A stretch of DNA of 64,000 nt, from assembly GCF_018847375.1 (NCBI RefSeq), contig NZ_CP072036.1, forward strand, positions 2,294,001 to 2,358,000, read 5' to 3'. Source of the stretch: Akkermansia massiliensis (GTDB taxonomy: Bacteria; Verrucomicrobiota; Verrucomicrobiia; Verrucomicrobiales; Akkermansiaceae). Positions 8,322 through 16,643 of this stretch are shown piece by piece (the first letter of the stretch is position 1; each line of letters begins with the position of its first letter). Both the position numbers and the translations under genes were made by a program. The notes under the pieces were generated by a model. The model saw only the letters and a list, made by a program, of their open reading frames with translations. It was not told the origin of the DNA and searched no databases.

Positions 8322-9260
8322 TCATGCTAGCATGGCCGCCAGCGGTTCTGCAAGCGTGGAGCCGGGCAGAAGCTTCCGCAGGTGTTCCAGCCCGGCGGGA
8401 ATCTGGGCCAGATACCAGGTTTTTCCCTGGTTGTGGCCGATGTTGGCGTAGGCGCCCAGCATCTGCATGAGCCGTTGCAGGGCGCAGGCGCGGAAGATGC
8501 GGTCATCCAGGGGCTGCCCGGAAATCTTTTCCCACTCCCTGATCAATTCCTCCGCCTGCTCCGGTTCCAGACGGGCATAGCCGTCATAAACCAGGGAGGC
8601 CAGGTCATACTCCGGGCGTCCGCCGCGCATGCCCTGGAAATCGATCAGCCAGGTCTTACCCGCGTGGATGTGCACGTTCTGGGACTGGCTGTCCCGGTGC
8701 ACGGGGCATTCCGGAAGGGAGGCCAGGAATTGCGCCAGCTCTTCCAGGGCCGGATGGTTCAGGAAGGAATCCGTTTCCAGCCCCAGGTGGGCCCCCAGCA
8801 GGTGTTCCGCAAAATAGGACTGCTCCCAGCGGTACAGGGCTTCGTCAAAGGCGGGCTGGAGGGGGAACTCCTCCGGAAACGGGCAGGAGTGAAGCAGATG
8901 GAGCTGTTCCATGGCCCGGATGTAGCGCAGGCGCAGGGAGGGCCAGGACTCTCCCCGGAAGGCCAGCAGGCTGGCGTCTCCCAGGTCTTCCACCAGCGCG
9001 GCCCCGCAGCCGGCGCCGAGCGGTTCGTAGTCGTAAATCTCCGGCACGTTCACTCCGTGGGCGTGCAGGTGCCGGTCCGCGGGGATGAAGGAATCATTAT
9101 CCGCGCGGTCATTGCCCCACCGGATGCCGATGCATGTGCGGGAGCCGAGGCGGATGCGGACGATGGTGCGGCCGGACGCTCCCAAAGCCAGGGTATGGAA
9201 ATCCTCTTCCCGCGGAACGACGTGGAAACTCCGTTGAACCAGGCTGGACAATTCTTTCAT
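8322..9260 (-). CDS. AmgK-like sugar kinase (aminoglycoside phosphotransferase fold, COG3178 type)
   Basis: The 312-residue protein has the APH/choline-kinase fold. The catalytic loop is HRDSQSQNVHI with His188 and Asp190. The metal-binding loop is IDFQGMRGGRPEYDLASLVYD with Asp207, the form typical of COG3178. Characterised members such as AmgK phosphorylate N-acetylmuramate or N-acetylglucosamine at the anomeric position for peptidoglycan recycling. The neighbouring L,D-transpeptidase supports a cell-wall role, but the substrate is inference. It lies 90 bp downstream of trpB and 18 bp upstream of the CHASE2-like gene. Confidence 0.78.
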   Translation of the reverse strand: MKELSSLVQRSFHVVPREEDFHTLALGASGRTIVRIRLGSRTCIGIRWGNDRADNDSFIPADRHLHAHGVNVPEIYDYEPLGAGCGAALVEDLGDASLLAFRGESWPSLRLRYIRAMEQLHLLHSCPFPEEFPLQPAFDEALYRWEQSYFAEHLLGAHLGLETDSFLNHPALEELAQFLASLPECPVHRDSQSQNVHIHAGKTWLIDFQGMRGGRPEYDLASLVYDGYARLEPEQAEELIREWEKISGQPLDDRIFRACALQRLMQMLGAYANIGHNQGKTWYLAQIPAGLEHLRKLLPGSTLAEPLAAMLA

Positions 9261-9350
9261 GGAGGGGCGTGGCGGAAGGGCCTTGCGGAAAGGGGGCGGA
9301 CGGAGGGCAGGGAAATCCTCCCTCCGCCGGAAACGATGAAGGGGATGAAA

Positions 9351-10574
9351 TCAGGAGGGGAACTGGCGGTCTTCCCCGTAGCCGTAATGCTCCACGACGT
9401 AATCCACATCCTTGTCTCCGCGGCCGGAGCAGTTGACCAGGATAGCGCCTCCTCTGTTTTCCCGGGCCCACTTCATGGCGTAGGCGATGGCGTGGGAGCT
9501 TTCCAGGGCGGGAATAATTCCTTCATAGCGGGAAAGCTTGAAGAAGGCGTCTACGGCTTCCTCATCCGTGGCGGTAACGTAATTCACGCGGCCGATGTCG
9601 TGCAGGTAGGCGTGTTCCGGTCCCACGGAAGGATAATCCAGCCCGCTGGCCACGGAATGGACCGGTCCCGGATTGCCGTCCTCGTCCTGGAGCATGATGC
9701 TCTCGAACCCGTGCAGGACGCCCTTGCTCCCGTAGGAGATGGAGGCGGAATGATCCCCGAGCCTGGGCCCCTTGCCGAGCGGTTCCACCCCGTAAATATC
9801 CAGCGGGTCTCCCAGGAAGGCGGTGAACATGCCCATGGAATTGCTGCCGCCGCCCACGCAGGCGCACACCGCGTCCGGAAGAAGCCCCGTCATTTCCATG
9901 AACTGCTCCCTGGCTTCCACGCCGATGCACATCTGGAAATCGCGCACCATCTGCGGGAAGGGGTGGGGGCCTACCACGGAACCGATGCAGTAAATGGAAT
10001 CCTGATAACTGTTCAGGTAGGAATCAAAGGCGGAATCCACGGCTTCCTTCAGGCTCTGGAGGCCGTGCGTGACGGGCACCACCTTGGCGCCCAGGATTTT
10101 CATGCGGGTGACGTTGGGGGCCTGCTTGGCAATGTCCACCGCTCCCATGTGAATTTCACACTCCAGGCCGAAGAAGGCGGCAGCCGTAGCCAGGGCCACG
10201 CCATGCTGCCCGGCGCCCGTTTCCGCAATGATGCGTTTCTTGCCCATGTATTTGGCGAGAAGGCCTTCACCCATGCAGTGGTTGAGCTTGTGGGCGCCCG
10301 TATGGTTCAGGTCTTCCCGTTTCAGGTAAATCTGGGAAGTGCCCAGGTGGCGGGAAAGGCGTTCGCAGTGGTAAACCGGGGTGGGGCGTCCCTGGAACTG
10401 CTTGCGGATGCGGCGCAGTTCATTGATGAACTGGGCGGAGTGGGCTATCGTCTGGTAGGCTTCCGTAATTTCTTCAAAGGCGGGAACAAGCTCGTCCGGC
10501 AGGTAAACGCCGCCGTATTCGCCAAAACGGCCCTGGGCGTCCGGAAAATTGCGTAAATAAGTATGGAGATCCAT
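9351..10574 (-). CDS. trpB: Tryptophan synthase beta subunit
   Basis: The 407-residue protein is a TrpB1-type beta subunit, which joins indole and serine using PLP. The PLP lysine is Lys96 in [10 protein letters not shown], the ETGAGQHG block is at about 118-125, and the PLP-phosphate loop GGGSNSMG is near 240. [16 protein letters not shown] is also a TrpB signature. No trpA or other trp gene is present within the window, so the alpha subunit must be encoded elsewhere. The genes downstream are a sugar kinase and envelope proteins rather than tryptophan genes. Confidence 0.97.
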   Translation of the reverse strand: MDLHTYLRNFPDAQGRFGEYGGVYLPDELVPAFEEITEAYQTIAHSAQFINELRRIRKQFQGRPTPVYHCERLSRHLGTSQIYLKREDLNHTGAHKLNHCMGEGLLAKYMGKKRIIAETGAGQHGVALATAAAFFGLECEIHMGAVDIAKQAPNVTRMKILGAKVVPVTHGLQSLKEAVDSAFDSYLNSYQDSIYCIGSVVGPHPFPQMVRDFQMCIGVEAREQFMEMTGLLPDAVCACVGGGSNSMGMFTAFLGDPLDIYGVEPLGKGPRLGDHSASISYGSKGVLHGFESIMLQDEDGNPGPVHSVASGLDYPSVGPEHAYLHDIGRVNYVTATDEEAVDAFFKLSRYEGIIPALESSHAIAYAMKWARENRGGAILVNCSGRGDKDVDYVVEHYGYGEDRQFPS

Positions 10575-10966
10575 GGTCTATTGCATTCGTGACTGACAGT
10601 ATTTAGCACGCCGCCCCAATTCAGGCAAAAACAATCTCCGCAGGAAGCCTTTTTAGGAAAGAGTGAATTTCCCCTCTGCTGCGCTGAGGAAAAAATTCAG
10701 GCACGCAGACCGCAGCCTCCGCTTCCGGCTGGCTGTTGCTGTTCAAGCCGCGGTATATGTCCTTTCAACGTAACCCCTGATGGAAACACAGCCGGGAACA
10801 AGGGGGCGGTCCGTTTAAAACCGTAAACCGGATATGGTCAGGAGCGCCGCAAGTCCTTGCGGCAACTGAAAAACAATGGAACGGCGGAGAATTAATAAAA
10901 AAGCCCGCCCGAACCGGTAAAAAACCAGCTGCTTTTTTCCGGTACGGAACCAATAAAAACCTGAAA
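10575..10966. other. Intergenic region between the MarR-type gene and trpB
   Basis: No convincing gene is seen in these 392 bp. The region must contain the trpB promoter and leader. A compact hairpin sits at 10846-10863 (arms gccgcaag and cttgcggc), with no T-run on either side. On the minus strand, just after the MarR-type gene, an imperfect hairpin lies at about 10910-10953, ending near a run of T residues, and may terminate that gene. No tandem Trp codons or T-box motif were recognised. Confidence 0.5.
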
Positions 10967-11401
10967 TCAGGCCAGACGGCGCTTCTTAATGGACTTCCCG
11001 GTATCGGCAAGCGTCTGGCGTGCGTCGGGGTCCGCTCCGGCCATCAGGGCGGCCAGGTCCCGGACGATATTCTGGCGCATGCGGTCCACCAGGTCGCGCC
11101 CTTCCTGGGTGATGGCGACCATGATTTTGCGGCGGTCCTTGGCCGCGCTCATGCGTTTCAGATAGCCCATCTCCTGAAGTTTGTCCACCATGCCGGTGGC
11201 CGCCGCCGTGGAATGCCCCATCTTCAGGGCAATGCTGGACATGCTCAGGAAGTCCTCGCTGGCCAGGTAGGTCAGCAGGAAAAACTGGGGATAGGAAACC
11301 TTGCCCTCATTCAATTCTGAAGAAAGATTCAGAATGCAGGAACGTTGCGTGAACAGGATGAAATCCGCCAGCTTGTTTGCTTCTTCGGAAATGGAGCTCA
11401 T
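10967..11401 (-). CDS. MarR-family transcriptional regulator
   Basis: From the ATG at 11401 (MSSISEEANKLADF) the protein has 144 residues, the size of a MarR dimer subunit. It shows the winged-helix layout: FLLTYLASEDFLSMSSIALKMGHSTAAATGMVDKL as helix-turn-helix, then the wing with the conserved DRR in SAAKDRRKIMV. The frame is open further upstream to 11497, but that extension (MLAEGGGGRL...) is low-complexity and unlike the family. No divergent target gene is adjacent, so the ligand and regulon cannot be read from context. Confidence 0.88.
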   Translation of the reverse strand: MSSISEEANKLADFILFTQRSCILNLSSELNEGKVSYPQFFLLTYLASEDFLSMSSIALKMGHSTAAATGMVDKLQEMGYLKRMSAAKDRRKIMVAITQEGRDLVDRMRQNIVRDLAALMAGADPDARQTLADTGKSIKKRRLA

Positions 11402-11506
11402 GGTCGTGGTGAATGTCTGGGGTAGGTTTGGTAACGGTGCCGTCCGGAGGCTTGGCGGCGGTTCAGCCAACCTACCGCCGCCGCCTTCCGCGAGCAAGTC
11501 AAAAAT

Positions 11507-12069
11507 ATAAATTTTTATTAAAATTTTACATTTGCAGATAATAAGCCTTTTGATGGTATTCCGGATACAATATGTTGAATGTTAATAGAATGATTGTATT
11601 TTGAGGATAGAATGTGAATAACATGTTAAAAATAGTCGTAAGCTGTTGATGAATGAAAGTTTTTTCCGGAACTGCCGGGAAACCGGCATAAATCTGGCAT
11701 AAAAGGGCGCGTCAGCATGACAAGCCCGGACCGGAAAGAGGCCTCATGCAAGGGCTCTCCATGGGAAAGGGAGGCCTGTTTCAGAAAAGTTTTATACGGG
11801 TGCGCACCAGGAAAAACAGGATGCTGCCGCCTTTGGAGGCAGGTCCCGTCATCAGTTCTGGACTGCCGGAGAAGAGAAAAAAGCCGGTTCTACCCCCGGA
11901 AATTTTTATGGATGCCTGGCGGGCATCGGCAGGCATGGCTCCTTGTTGGGTCCGGGCTGCTTTATTTGCCGGACAGGAGTGAAGGCAGGGAAAACCCCTT
12001 TAAACGGGCCTGGAAGGGGGCAGAAAGGGAAAGACGGCGGGTTCAGCCATGCCGATGAACAAGCGTGTT
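11507..12069. other. Intergenic region, AT-rich then non-coding
   Basis: The first 130 bp (11507-11640) are strikingly AT-rich against the GC-rich surroundings and probably hold the promoter of the MarR-type gene. The remainder has short open frames at 11717-12058 and 11746-11982 that show no domain and no codon pattern like the neighbours. I do not call a gene here. Confidence 0.45.
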
Positions 12070-12588
12070 CTAGGTACGTCTGGCAGCGAACGCTTCCCCC
12101 TGGAGGAACCAGTGCGTCCCGTCCTCCGTGGCCATGTTTCTCCAATGGAACGTATTTTCCGTAAGTTCGGAAAAAATCCATTTCATCTTTTGCCCGGTAA
12201 TTTCCGTCAGGACAATCCGGCTGCCTTCCTTTCTCGCTTCCAGCCGCGTGGCTTCTCCGGCCACACCGTAAAAAATGTCCCATGTCCGTTGCTGGGGATT
12301 GTAAATTCTGATCGTCGTGCCGTAGGCGGCGTCCGGCCAGGTTTTGATCTTCCGGGCCTCCCGGGAAGGGCAGATGAACACATCCTGGACGGCCATGCCT
12401 TCCAGGACCCATGAAAAAATCCATTCCCCTTTCACGTGGCGTTCATGCTCCGTGCCGTGCCCGTCAACCCATTCAATATCCCAGGTTCCGACGAGGGGGC
12501 CGAACCAGTTGTCCTCCTCCGGAATGAGGCTGTTTTTCCCCGGGCTCACCAAGGCTGTTTCAAAATCATTCATCTTTAATAATTCCAT
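12070..12588 (-). CDS. Conserved hypothetical protein, lipocalin-like/DUF1579-like
   Basis: The 172-residue soluble protein has the feel of a small beta-barrel: alternating hydrophobic strands, an early LVGTWDIEW segment (about 31-39) and a later IRIYNPQQRTWDIFY segment. DUF1579-like and lipocalin-like proteins share this 'G-x-W ... Y-x-x-x-x-x-W' pattern. The true start may be Met6 (MNDFETAL). No signal peptide is seen. It follows the GNAT gene on the same strand with about 12 bp between them, so they may be co-transcribed. Function unknown. Confidence 0.65.
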   Translation of the reverse strand: MELLKMNDFETALVSPGKNSLIPEEDNWFGPLVGTWDIEWVDGHGTEHERHVKGEWIFSWVLEGMAVQDVFICPSREARKIKTWPDAAYGTTIRIYNPQQRTWDIFYGVAGEATRLEARKEGSRIVLTEITGQKMKWIFSELTENTFHWRNMATEDGTHWFLQGEAFAARRT

Positions 12589-12600
12589 TTAAAAAGTCGG

Positions 12601-13068
12601 TTACACGTCCAGGCGCATTGTCCGGGATGCTGTTGTAAAATGTTCACGCTCGTAAAATCTTCTGCCGCTGCCGTTATTCTCCCATACCGTGAGTTCCTGG
12701 TGTTCCTGGTTTCGTGATTTTGCCCAGCGTTTGACTTTATCCAAAAGCAGGCGTCCAGCTCCATTCCTCCTGTATTCCCGCATGACGAAAAAGTCTATGA
12801 TGCAGCCATATTTATGAGGAACTACGGAAGGATAGGGAGGTGGCGCGTTTTCTTCAACATGCACGAATCCGATAACGGCATTGTCTCTTTCCGCGATCAT
12901 ATTATCGCCGCTGCCGCTTTCAATCACAGGATTCGGGCAATCTCCCGTTTCAGTTGCCGCAATGCAATTTTCCGGTAGCTGTGCAGCATTACAGGCAAAA
13001 AAATCATCATATAGAGCGCTTGTTTTTTGGACATCCTCCCTTGCAGCCGGCCTTATCTTGATGTTCAT
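12601..13068 (-). CDS. GNAT-family N-acetyltransferase
   Basis: The 155-residue protein opens with IKIRPAAREDVQ, a common GNAT first strand. It has the acetyl-CoA-binding motif A as FVMREYRRNGAGRLLLDKVKRWA (about 94-116), including the R-x-x-G-x-G/A core. The C-terminal VWENNGSGRRFYEREHF matches motif B, where GNAT proteins usually have N-x-x-A-x-x-F-Y. The acceptor cannot be predicted. The gene is just upstream of the lipocalin-like gene. Confidence 0.87.
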   Translation of the reverse strand: MNIKIRPAAREDVQKTSALYDDFFACNAAQLPENCIAATETGDCPNPVIESGSGDNMIAERDNAVIGFVHVEENAPPPYPSVVPHKYGCIIDFFVMREYRRNGAGRLLLDKVKRWAKSRNQEHQELTVWENNGSGRRFYEREHFTTASRTMRLDV

Positions 13069-13094
13069 GCGCTCCTGATAGCCGAACTGTTCTG

Positions 13095-13150
13095 CCGGCC
13101 ATTCTCCGGAAAAGCGTTTTCATGGGGAAAACGTGCCGGAGAATGGCCGG
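13095..13150. repeat. Long inverted repeat between ferritin and GNAT genes
   Basis: The arms are 13095-13109 (ccggccattctccgg) and 13136-13150 (ccggagaatggccgg), a perfect 15-bp match, with an inner cgtttt/aaaacg pairing. The RNA would form one long hairpin. It lies between the ferritin stop (13168) and the GNAT start (13068), so it may end ferritin transcription or stabilise its 3' end. No long T-run follows on the minus strand. Confidence 0.7.
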
Positions 13151-13167
13151 AAAAGCGCCTGAATGAG

Positions 13168-13677
13168 TTAATTGGCGGGAGGAGGGGTAAAGGTGCGGGC
13201 CGCCAGCTCCTTGTCCATGAGCAGCATTCCCTGGCCTTCTCCCTTGATCATGCGCAGTTTGCTGATGATGTCCTTGACGGTTTCTTCCTCTTCCACCTGT
13301 TCACTGACAAACCAGTGCAGGAAAATATCCGTAGCGAAGTCCTTTTCCTCCTTGGAGAGGCGGACCAGGTCATTGATGCGGCGCGTGACCTCCTGTTCGT
13401 GGGACAGCGTTTCTTCAAACATTTCCAGAATGTTGGACCAGCTCGCGGCCGGGGCATCGATGGACAACATGGTAAACTGTCCTCCGCGCGCCAGAAGGAA
13501 ATCGTAAAATTTCAAGGCATGGGCGGTTTCTTCCTGGTACTGGACGCGCATCCAGTGGGCGAACCCTGTCAGGCCGGCGTCCTGCAGGTAGGCGGACATG
13601 GCCAGGTAAAGGTTGGCTGAATACATTTCCCATTTGATTTGCTCATTAAGAGCGGTTGCCATTGTTGTACTGATCAT
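13168..13677 (-). CDS. Ferritin (FtnA-like)
   Basis: The 169-residue protein is a bacterial non-haem ferritin that oxidises and stores iron in a 24-mer shell. Ferroxidase-site residues appear in the expected places: EMYSANLYLAM (Glu17 region), YQEETAHALKFYDFL (Glu/His near 50) and HWFVSEQVEEEE (Glu/Gln near 125). Length and four-helix pattern are normal. The gene is monocistronic, flanked by a long inverted repeat downstream and a terminator of the next gene upstream. No Fur-like box was identified with confidence. Confidence 0.95.
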   Translation of the reverse strand: MISTTMATALNEQIKWEMYSANLYLAMSAYLQDAGLTGFAHWMRVQYQEETAHALKFYDFLLARGGQFTMLSIDAPAASWSNILEMFEETLSHEQEVTRRINDLVRLSKEEKDFATDIFLHWFVSEQVEEEETVKDIISKLRMIKGEGQGMLLMDKELAARTFTPPPAN

Positions 13678-13710
13678 ATGTAAAATCCTGTTGATTTCCT
13701 TTTCTTCTAC

Positions 13711-13748
13711 AAAACAAAGTCCGCAGAATCAAGATAATCCTGCGGACT
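13711..13748 (-). terminator. Rho-independent terminator of the 554-residue protein gene
   Basis: Arms agtccgcag (13718-13726) and ctgcggact (13740-13748) form a 9-bp stem. On the minus strand it is followed by TTTGTTTTG. It starts 26 bp after the stop codon of the 13775-15439 gene. Confidence 0.8.
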
Positions 13749-13774
13749 GTATGACGGGGGAATTCGGGAAGGCG

Positions 13775-15439
13775 TCAGGCTTTTGCGGCAACCGTCTCCG
13801 GAACATTTTCCGCAGGAACCTCTTCCTCCACGGGAGGGGCGGCTGCTTCCGCAGGCTCGGCTGCCGTGTCAGTTTCTTCAGCGGGTTCCTCCCGGGCTGC
13901 CGGGGCTTCGGAAGAAGGGGTGTCCTCCTTCTGCTCCTGGGGCGCGGCGGCTTCCGCCACCGGCATGTCCGGCTCCTTCTCTTCCGGTTTCTGCTTCTCC
14001 TTGGGAGCCTTTTTGGGAGAGGGGGCCTGGGCCGGAACGGCCTTCGGACGGCTGACGGTGTTGTTGGAGAAAACCAGAATGTAGCCCTGTTCGGACAGCC
14101 AGAACAGGTCGCGGACCAGATTCTGCTGTTTTTCCGTAGCCTGGGCCACTTCCTCTTCCGTGGCCTTTTCCGGGTCCGGCACGGGGGCCAGCTCCCTGAG
14201 CATGGCGTCCACGCCCTTGCCCGGATTGTTGGCCGCCCAGGTGGCGATGGACATCAGGGAATCCGAAAGAACGGTGCCTTCTTCCATGGCCTTGGGGCGT
14301 GCCGGGCCGGTGTAATGGTTGCCCTTCCACTTGAAAATGGGCATGTGGTGGCGCGCCAGCCCGTGGCAGAGGTTCGGAATCAGCATGCTGGGATGGCGGC
14401 GCGTGGTGCCGGACAACTGGATCAGGTGCGCCCACAGGCCGGGGGAAAGATGGTTTTTCTTCACGGCTCCGTTGACGAACACCTTGTCCGTGACGTCATA
14501 GCACTCTTCAAAGTGGTTGGACTCGAAATCCTGTTCCACGGCGGCGGGGGATTCCAGAAGAACCTCGGAGGCGCCTTCGCGGACGGGCTTCCAGGCGGTG
14601 CGCTTGGAAACGGCTTCCTGCCATGCCTGCACGGCTTCCTCGCTCTTGTCCGTCACGATCTTGGAACGGAATGCCTCAAAGGGCATGCTGGCAAACTTGG
14701 TGCGGTGCAGGTTCATCAGGGCGGACTGGTAGCCGTGCCAGTTGACGGGGCCCACCAGTTCATTGTTCAGGGAACACTTGGCAATCGCCTTGAAATCGCC
14801 CTTGGGCGCTTCCACTTCCTGTTCCACGGACTCGTAATACTTGGGCATCCAGGAAGACTGCCAGAGATGCTTGACGGCCTCCTGGCGGGAAATGAAGCAG
14901 GCTCCGTCGCCGTGCTTGCAGTGGTAAAGGTCCGGGCCGTTCTCCTGCTTCATGAACACCAGGTCATAACGGTCGTAGGAACCCATGACCACCTTGGCAA
15001 GGTCCAGCAGGGAAATGGTGCGGCGGTGCTTCTGCACCTCCTGGTGCAGGGCGGCCAGGCCGGAATCCACGGGGCGCAGCTCCACGCGCAGGCCTTCGGC
15101 CGGTTCCGCCATGGGCGGGCGGGGCGCCTGTTCGCGGCGGTCTCCGTCGCGGCGCGGGCGGAAGGAACCGCGGGTGCGGTCTTCCCGGTTGAATCTTCTT
15201 TCACCATTCTGACCGTCAAAACGGCGTTCCCCCCGGGGCTGGCGTCCTTCGCGGCTGTCGCGCCGCGGACGGCGGTCGCCTCCCTGCCTGTCGCCGGACC
15301 TGCGTTCCGGATAGGACGCGGAACGTTCCTGACGGGCTCCCGGTCTCGCCCAGGCCGGACCAAATTGGAAGTCGGCCAAGCCGGAAAGGTCCGGAATTTG
15401 CTGCTTGGGGTCTGTGGAAGGAGTTTCTTCGGTCATCAT
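13775..15439 (-). CDS. Protein of unknown function with Arg/Gly-rich N-terminus and acidic Ala/Glu/Pro tail
   Basis: I do not recognise this 554-residue protein. Residues about 40-110 are rich in Arg, Gly and Asp (many RR and DRR repeats), like RNA-binding tails. A folded core runs from about 115 to 440 and contains DRYDLVFMKQENGPDLYHCKHGDGACFISRQEAV and several aromatic-rich segments. The last 100 residues are a Glu/Pro/Ala tail resembling that of secreted or ribosome-associated proteins. There is no signal peptide or membrane segment. An independent terminator follows, so it is probably a single-gene unit. A nucleic-acid-binding role is an inference from composition only. Confidence 0.75.
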   Translation of the reverse strand: MMTEETPSTDPKQQIPDLSGLADFQFGPAWARPGARQERSASYPERRSGDRQGGDRRPRRDSREGRQPRGERRFDGQNGERRFNREDRTRGSFRPRRDGDRREQAPRPPMAEPAEGLRVELRPVDSGLAALHQEVQKHRRTISLLDLAKVVMGSYDRYDLVFMKQENGPDLYHCKHGDGACFISRQEAVKHLWQSSWMPKYYESVEQEVEAPKGDFKAIAKCSLNNELVGPVNWHGYQSALMNLHRTKFASMPFEAFRSKIVTDKSEEAVQAWQEAVSKRTAWKPVREGASEVLLESPAAVEQDFESNHFEECYDVTDKVFVNGAVKKNHLSPGLWAHLIQLSGTTRRHPSMLIPNLCHGLARHHMPIFKWKGNHYTGPARPKAMEEGTVLSDSLMSIATWAANNPGKGVDAMLRELAPVPDPEKATEEEVAQATEKQQNLVRDLFWLSEQGYILVFSNNTVSRPKAVPAQAPSPKKAPKEKQKPEEKEPDMPVAEAAAPQEQKEDTPSSEAPAAREEPAEETDTAAEPAEAAAPPVEEEVPAENVPETVAAKA

Positions 15440-15593
15440 GTACGGGTTGTTTCAATAGCAACTAAATGAGGTAGATGGCAATCATTTTACGTGCAAACAG
15501 GCCGAAAATTGTTCAAAATGTCATGAAATGCATCTGGAAACGCAAATATTTCCGGTGCATTCTTCCAATCCAACCTTTGTCAAATTCTCTATT

Positions 15594-16055
15594 ATGGATA
15601 AAATACGTCAACGCCTTTCCGATCTTGGTTACGCCATTTACGATGCGCCCGCGCCCGTGGGTTCCTACGTGCAATGCGTGCGTACGGGCAACCTGCTTCA
15701 CCTCTCCGGCGGCATCTCCGTGAACGGGGAGGACAAATACTTCGGCAAGGTAGGGCAGGACTTGACGGTGGAAGAAGGGCAGGCCGCCGCGCGAGCCGCC
15801 GTTCTGAACCGCCTGGCCGTCATCGTGCAGGCCGTGGGCTCCCTGGAAAAGGTTTCCCGCATTGTGGCCGTGAACGGATTTGTGAATGCCGGCCCGGATT
15901 TCTACGACCATCCCAAGGTGCTGAACGGCGCGTCCGACCTGCTGGTGGAAGCCTTTGGCGAAATCGGCCGCCACAGCCGCACGGCTGTGGGCGTGTCCGC
16001 CCTGCCGCTCAACGTGGCGGTGGAAATAAGCATGGTTGTGGAAGTCTGCGGCTAG
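15594..16055 (+). CDS. RidA/YjgF-family protein
   Basis: From the ATG at 15594 (MDKIRQRLSDLGY) the protein has 153 residues. It matches the longer RidA-like branch, with GNLLHLSGGISVNG near the start and HSRTAVGVSALPLNVAVEISMVVEV at the end, where the conserved Arg binds the substrate carboxylate. Members remove reactive enamine/imine intermediates, but this branch has no fixed substrate. The gene stands alone upstream of a tRNA. Confidence 0.88.
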   Translation: MDKIRQRLSDLGYAIYDAPAPVGSYVQCVRTGNLLHLSGGISVNGEDKYFGKVGQDLTVEEGQAAARAAVLNRLAVIVQAVGSLEKVSRIVAVNGFVNAGPDFYDHPKVLNGASDLLVEAFGEIGRHSRTAVGVSALPLNVAVEISMVVEVCG

Positions 16056-16084
16056 GGATTTAAAAACCGGAAGGGGATTCGTGC

Positions 16085-16112
16085 TTGAATCCCCGCGGCA
16101 TTCCTGTAGAGT
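16085..16112 (+). promoter_or_regulatory. Putative promoter of tRNA-Leu
   Basis: A -35-like TTGAAT (16085-16090) and a -10-like TAGAGT (16107-16112) are separated by 16 bp, and the tRNA begins 14 bp after the -10. Both boxes deviate from consensus. Confidence 0.45.
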
Positions 16113-16126
16113 GCCGTCCGGTCAAT

Positions 16127-16209
16127 GCCCTCGTGGCGGAATGGTAGACGCTGCAGACTTAAAATCTGTTGTCCGCAAGGACGTACCGGTTCGAGTCCGG
16201 TCGGGGGTA
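16127..16209 (+). tRNA. tRNA-Leu (anticodon UAA)
   Basis: A full cloverleaf can be drawn. The acceptor stem is gccctcg paired with cgggggt (two G-U pairs), the anticodon loop is cttaaaa with anticodon TAA, and the T arm is accgg-ttcgagt-ccggt. A long variable arm (gtcc-gcaa-ggac) is expected for Leu. Discriminator is A, and CCA is not encoded. Confidence 0.95.
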
Positions 16210-16239
16210 CTTCGCTGAATAACAATAAATTATGTAGAT

Positions 16240-16266
16240 AAAAGGCTCGCTTCTGGCGGGCCTTTT
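16240..16266 (+). terminator. Terminator after tRNA-Leu
   Basis: Arms aaaaggctcgc and gcgggcctttt form an 11-bp stem with one G-T pair and a TTCTG-type loop; the 3' arm ends in TTTT. Confidence 0.7.
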
Positions 16267-16643
16267 CCGTCTTCAAGCATACGGAAATTACCGCTTTTAC
16301 TTGTATCTCCGGTCAACAATAGTTACCTGAAGAATGTGTTGAAAGGAGCCTCCCCCAGTACTGCCGGGTGGAGTATTCTCCCTGTTTTGCGATGAAATCA
16401 TCTGGTTTTCCGTGAAAGGCCCCGGGGCATTTATGTTCAAGCGTCCCTTGCAGGATTGCGTAGTGACGCTGTCCGGGGTCCCGGACAGCCGGGCACATGG
16501 AATTTTGGGTAGGAGCCATTTTTTGTTAGAGGTCCGGTGTTGGCCCATTCCTTCTCTTATTGACCAAAAGGTTTTTCCATTTTATATTGGCACCCATTCC
16601 GGGGGTTTCCCTGCCGGCTTTCCGGTATCCATCCCCACACCCT
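16267..16643 (+). other. Intergenic region upstream of the ankyrin-repeat gene
   Basis: No gene is recognised in these 377 bp. The frame of the ankyrin gene is open back to 16560 but lacks coding character before 16644. The region presumably carries that gene's promoter. Confidence 0.4.

Noticed and set aside
10846..10863. 8-bp perfect hairpin upstream of trpB
   Set aside because: No T-run on either side and no leader peptide or T-box feature, so I do not name it a terminator or attenuator.
11717..12058. Small plus-strand frames between the MarR-type and lipocalin-like genes
   Set aside because: Composition is odd and no protein feature is seen; they are not conserved-looking.
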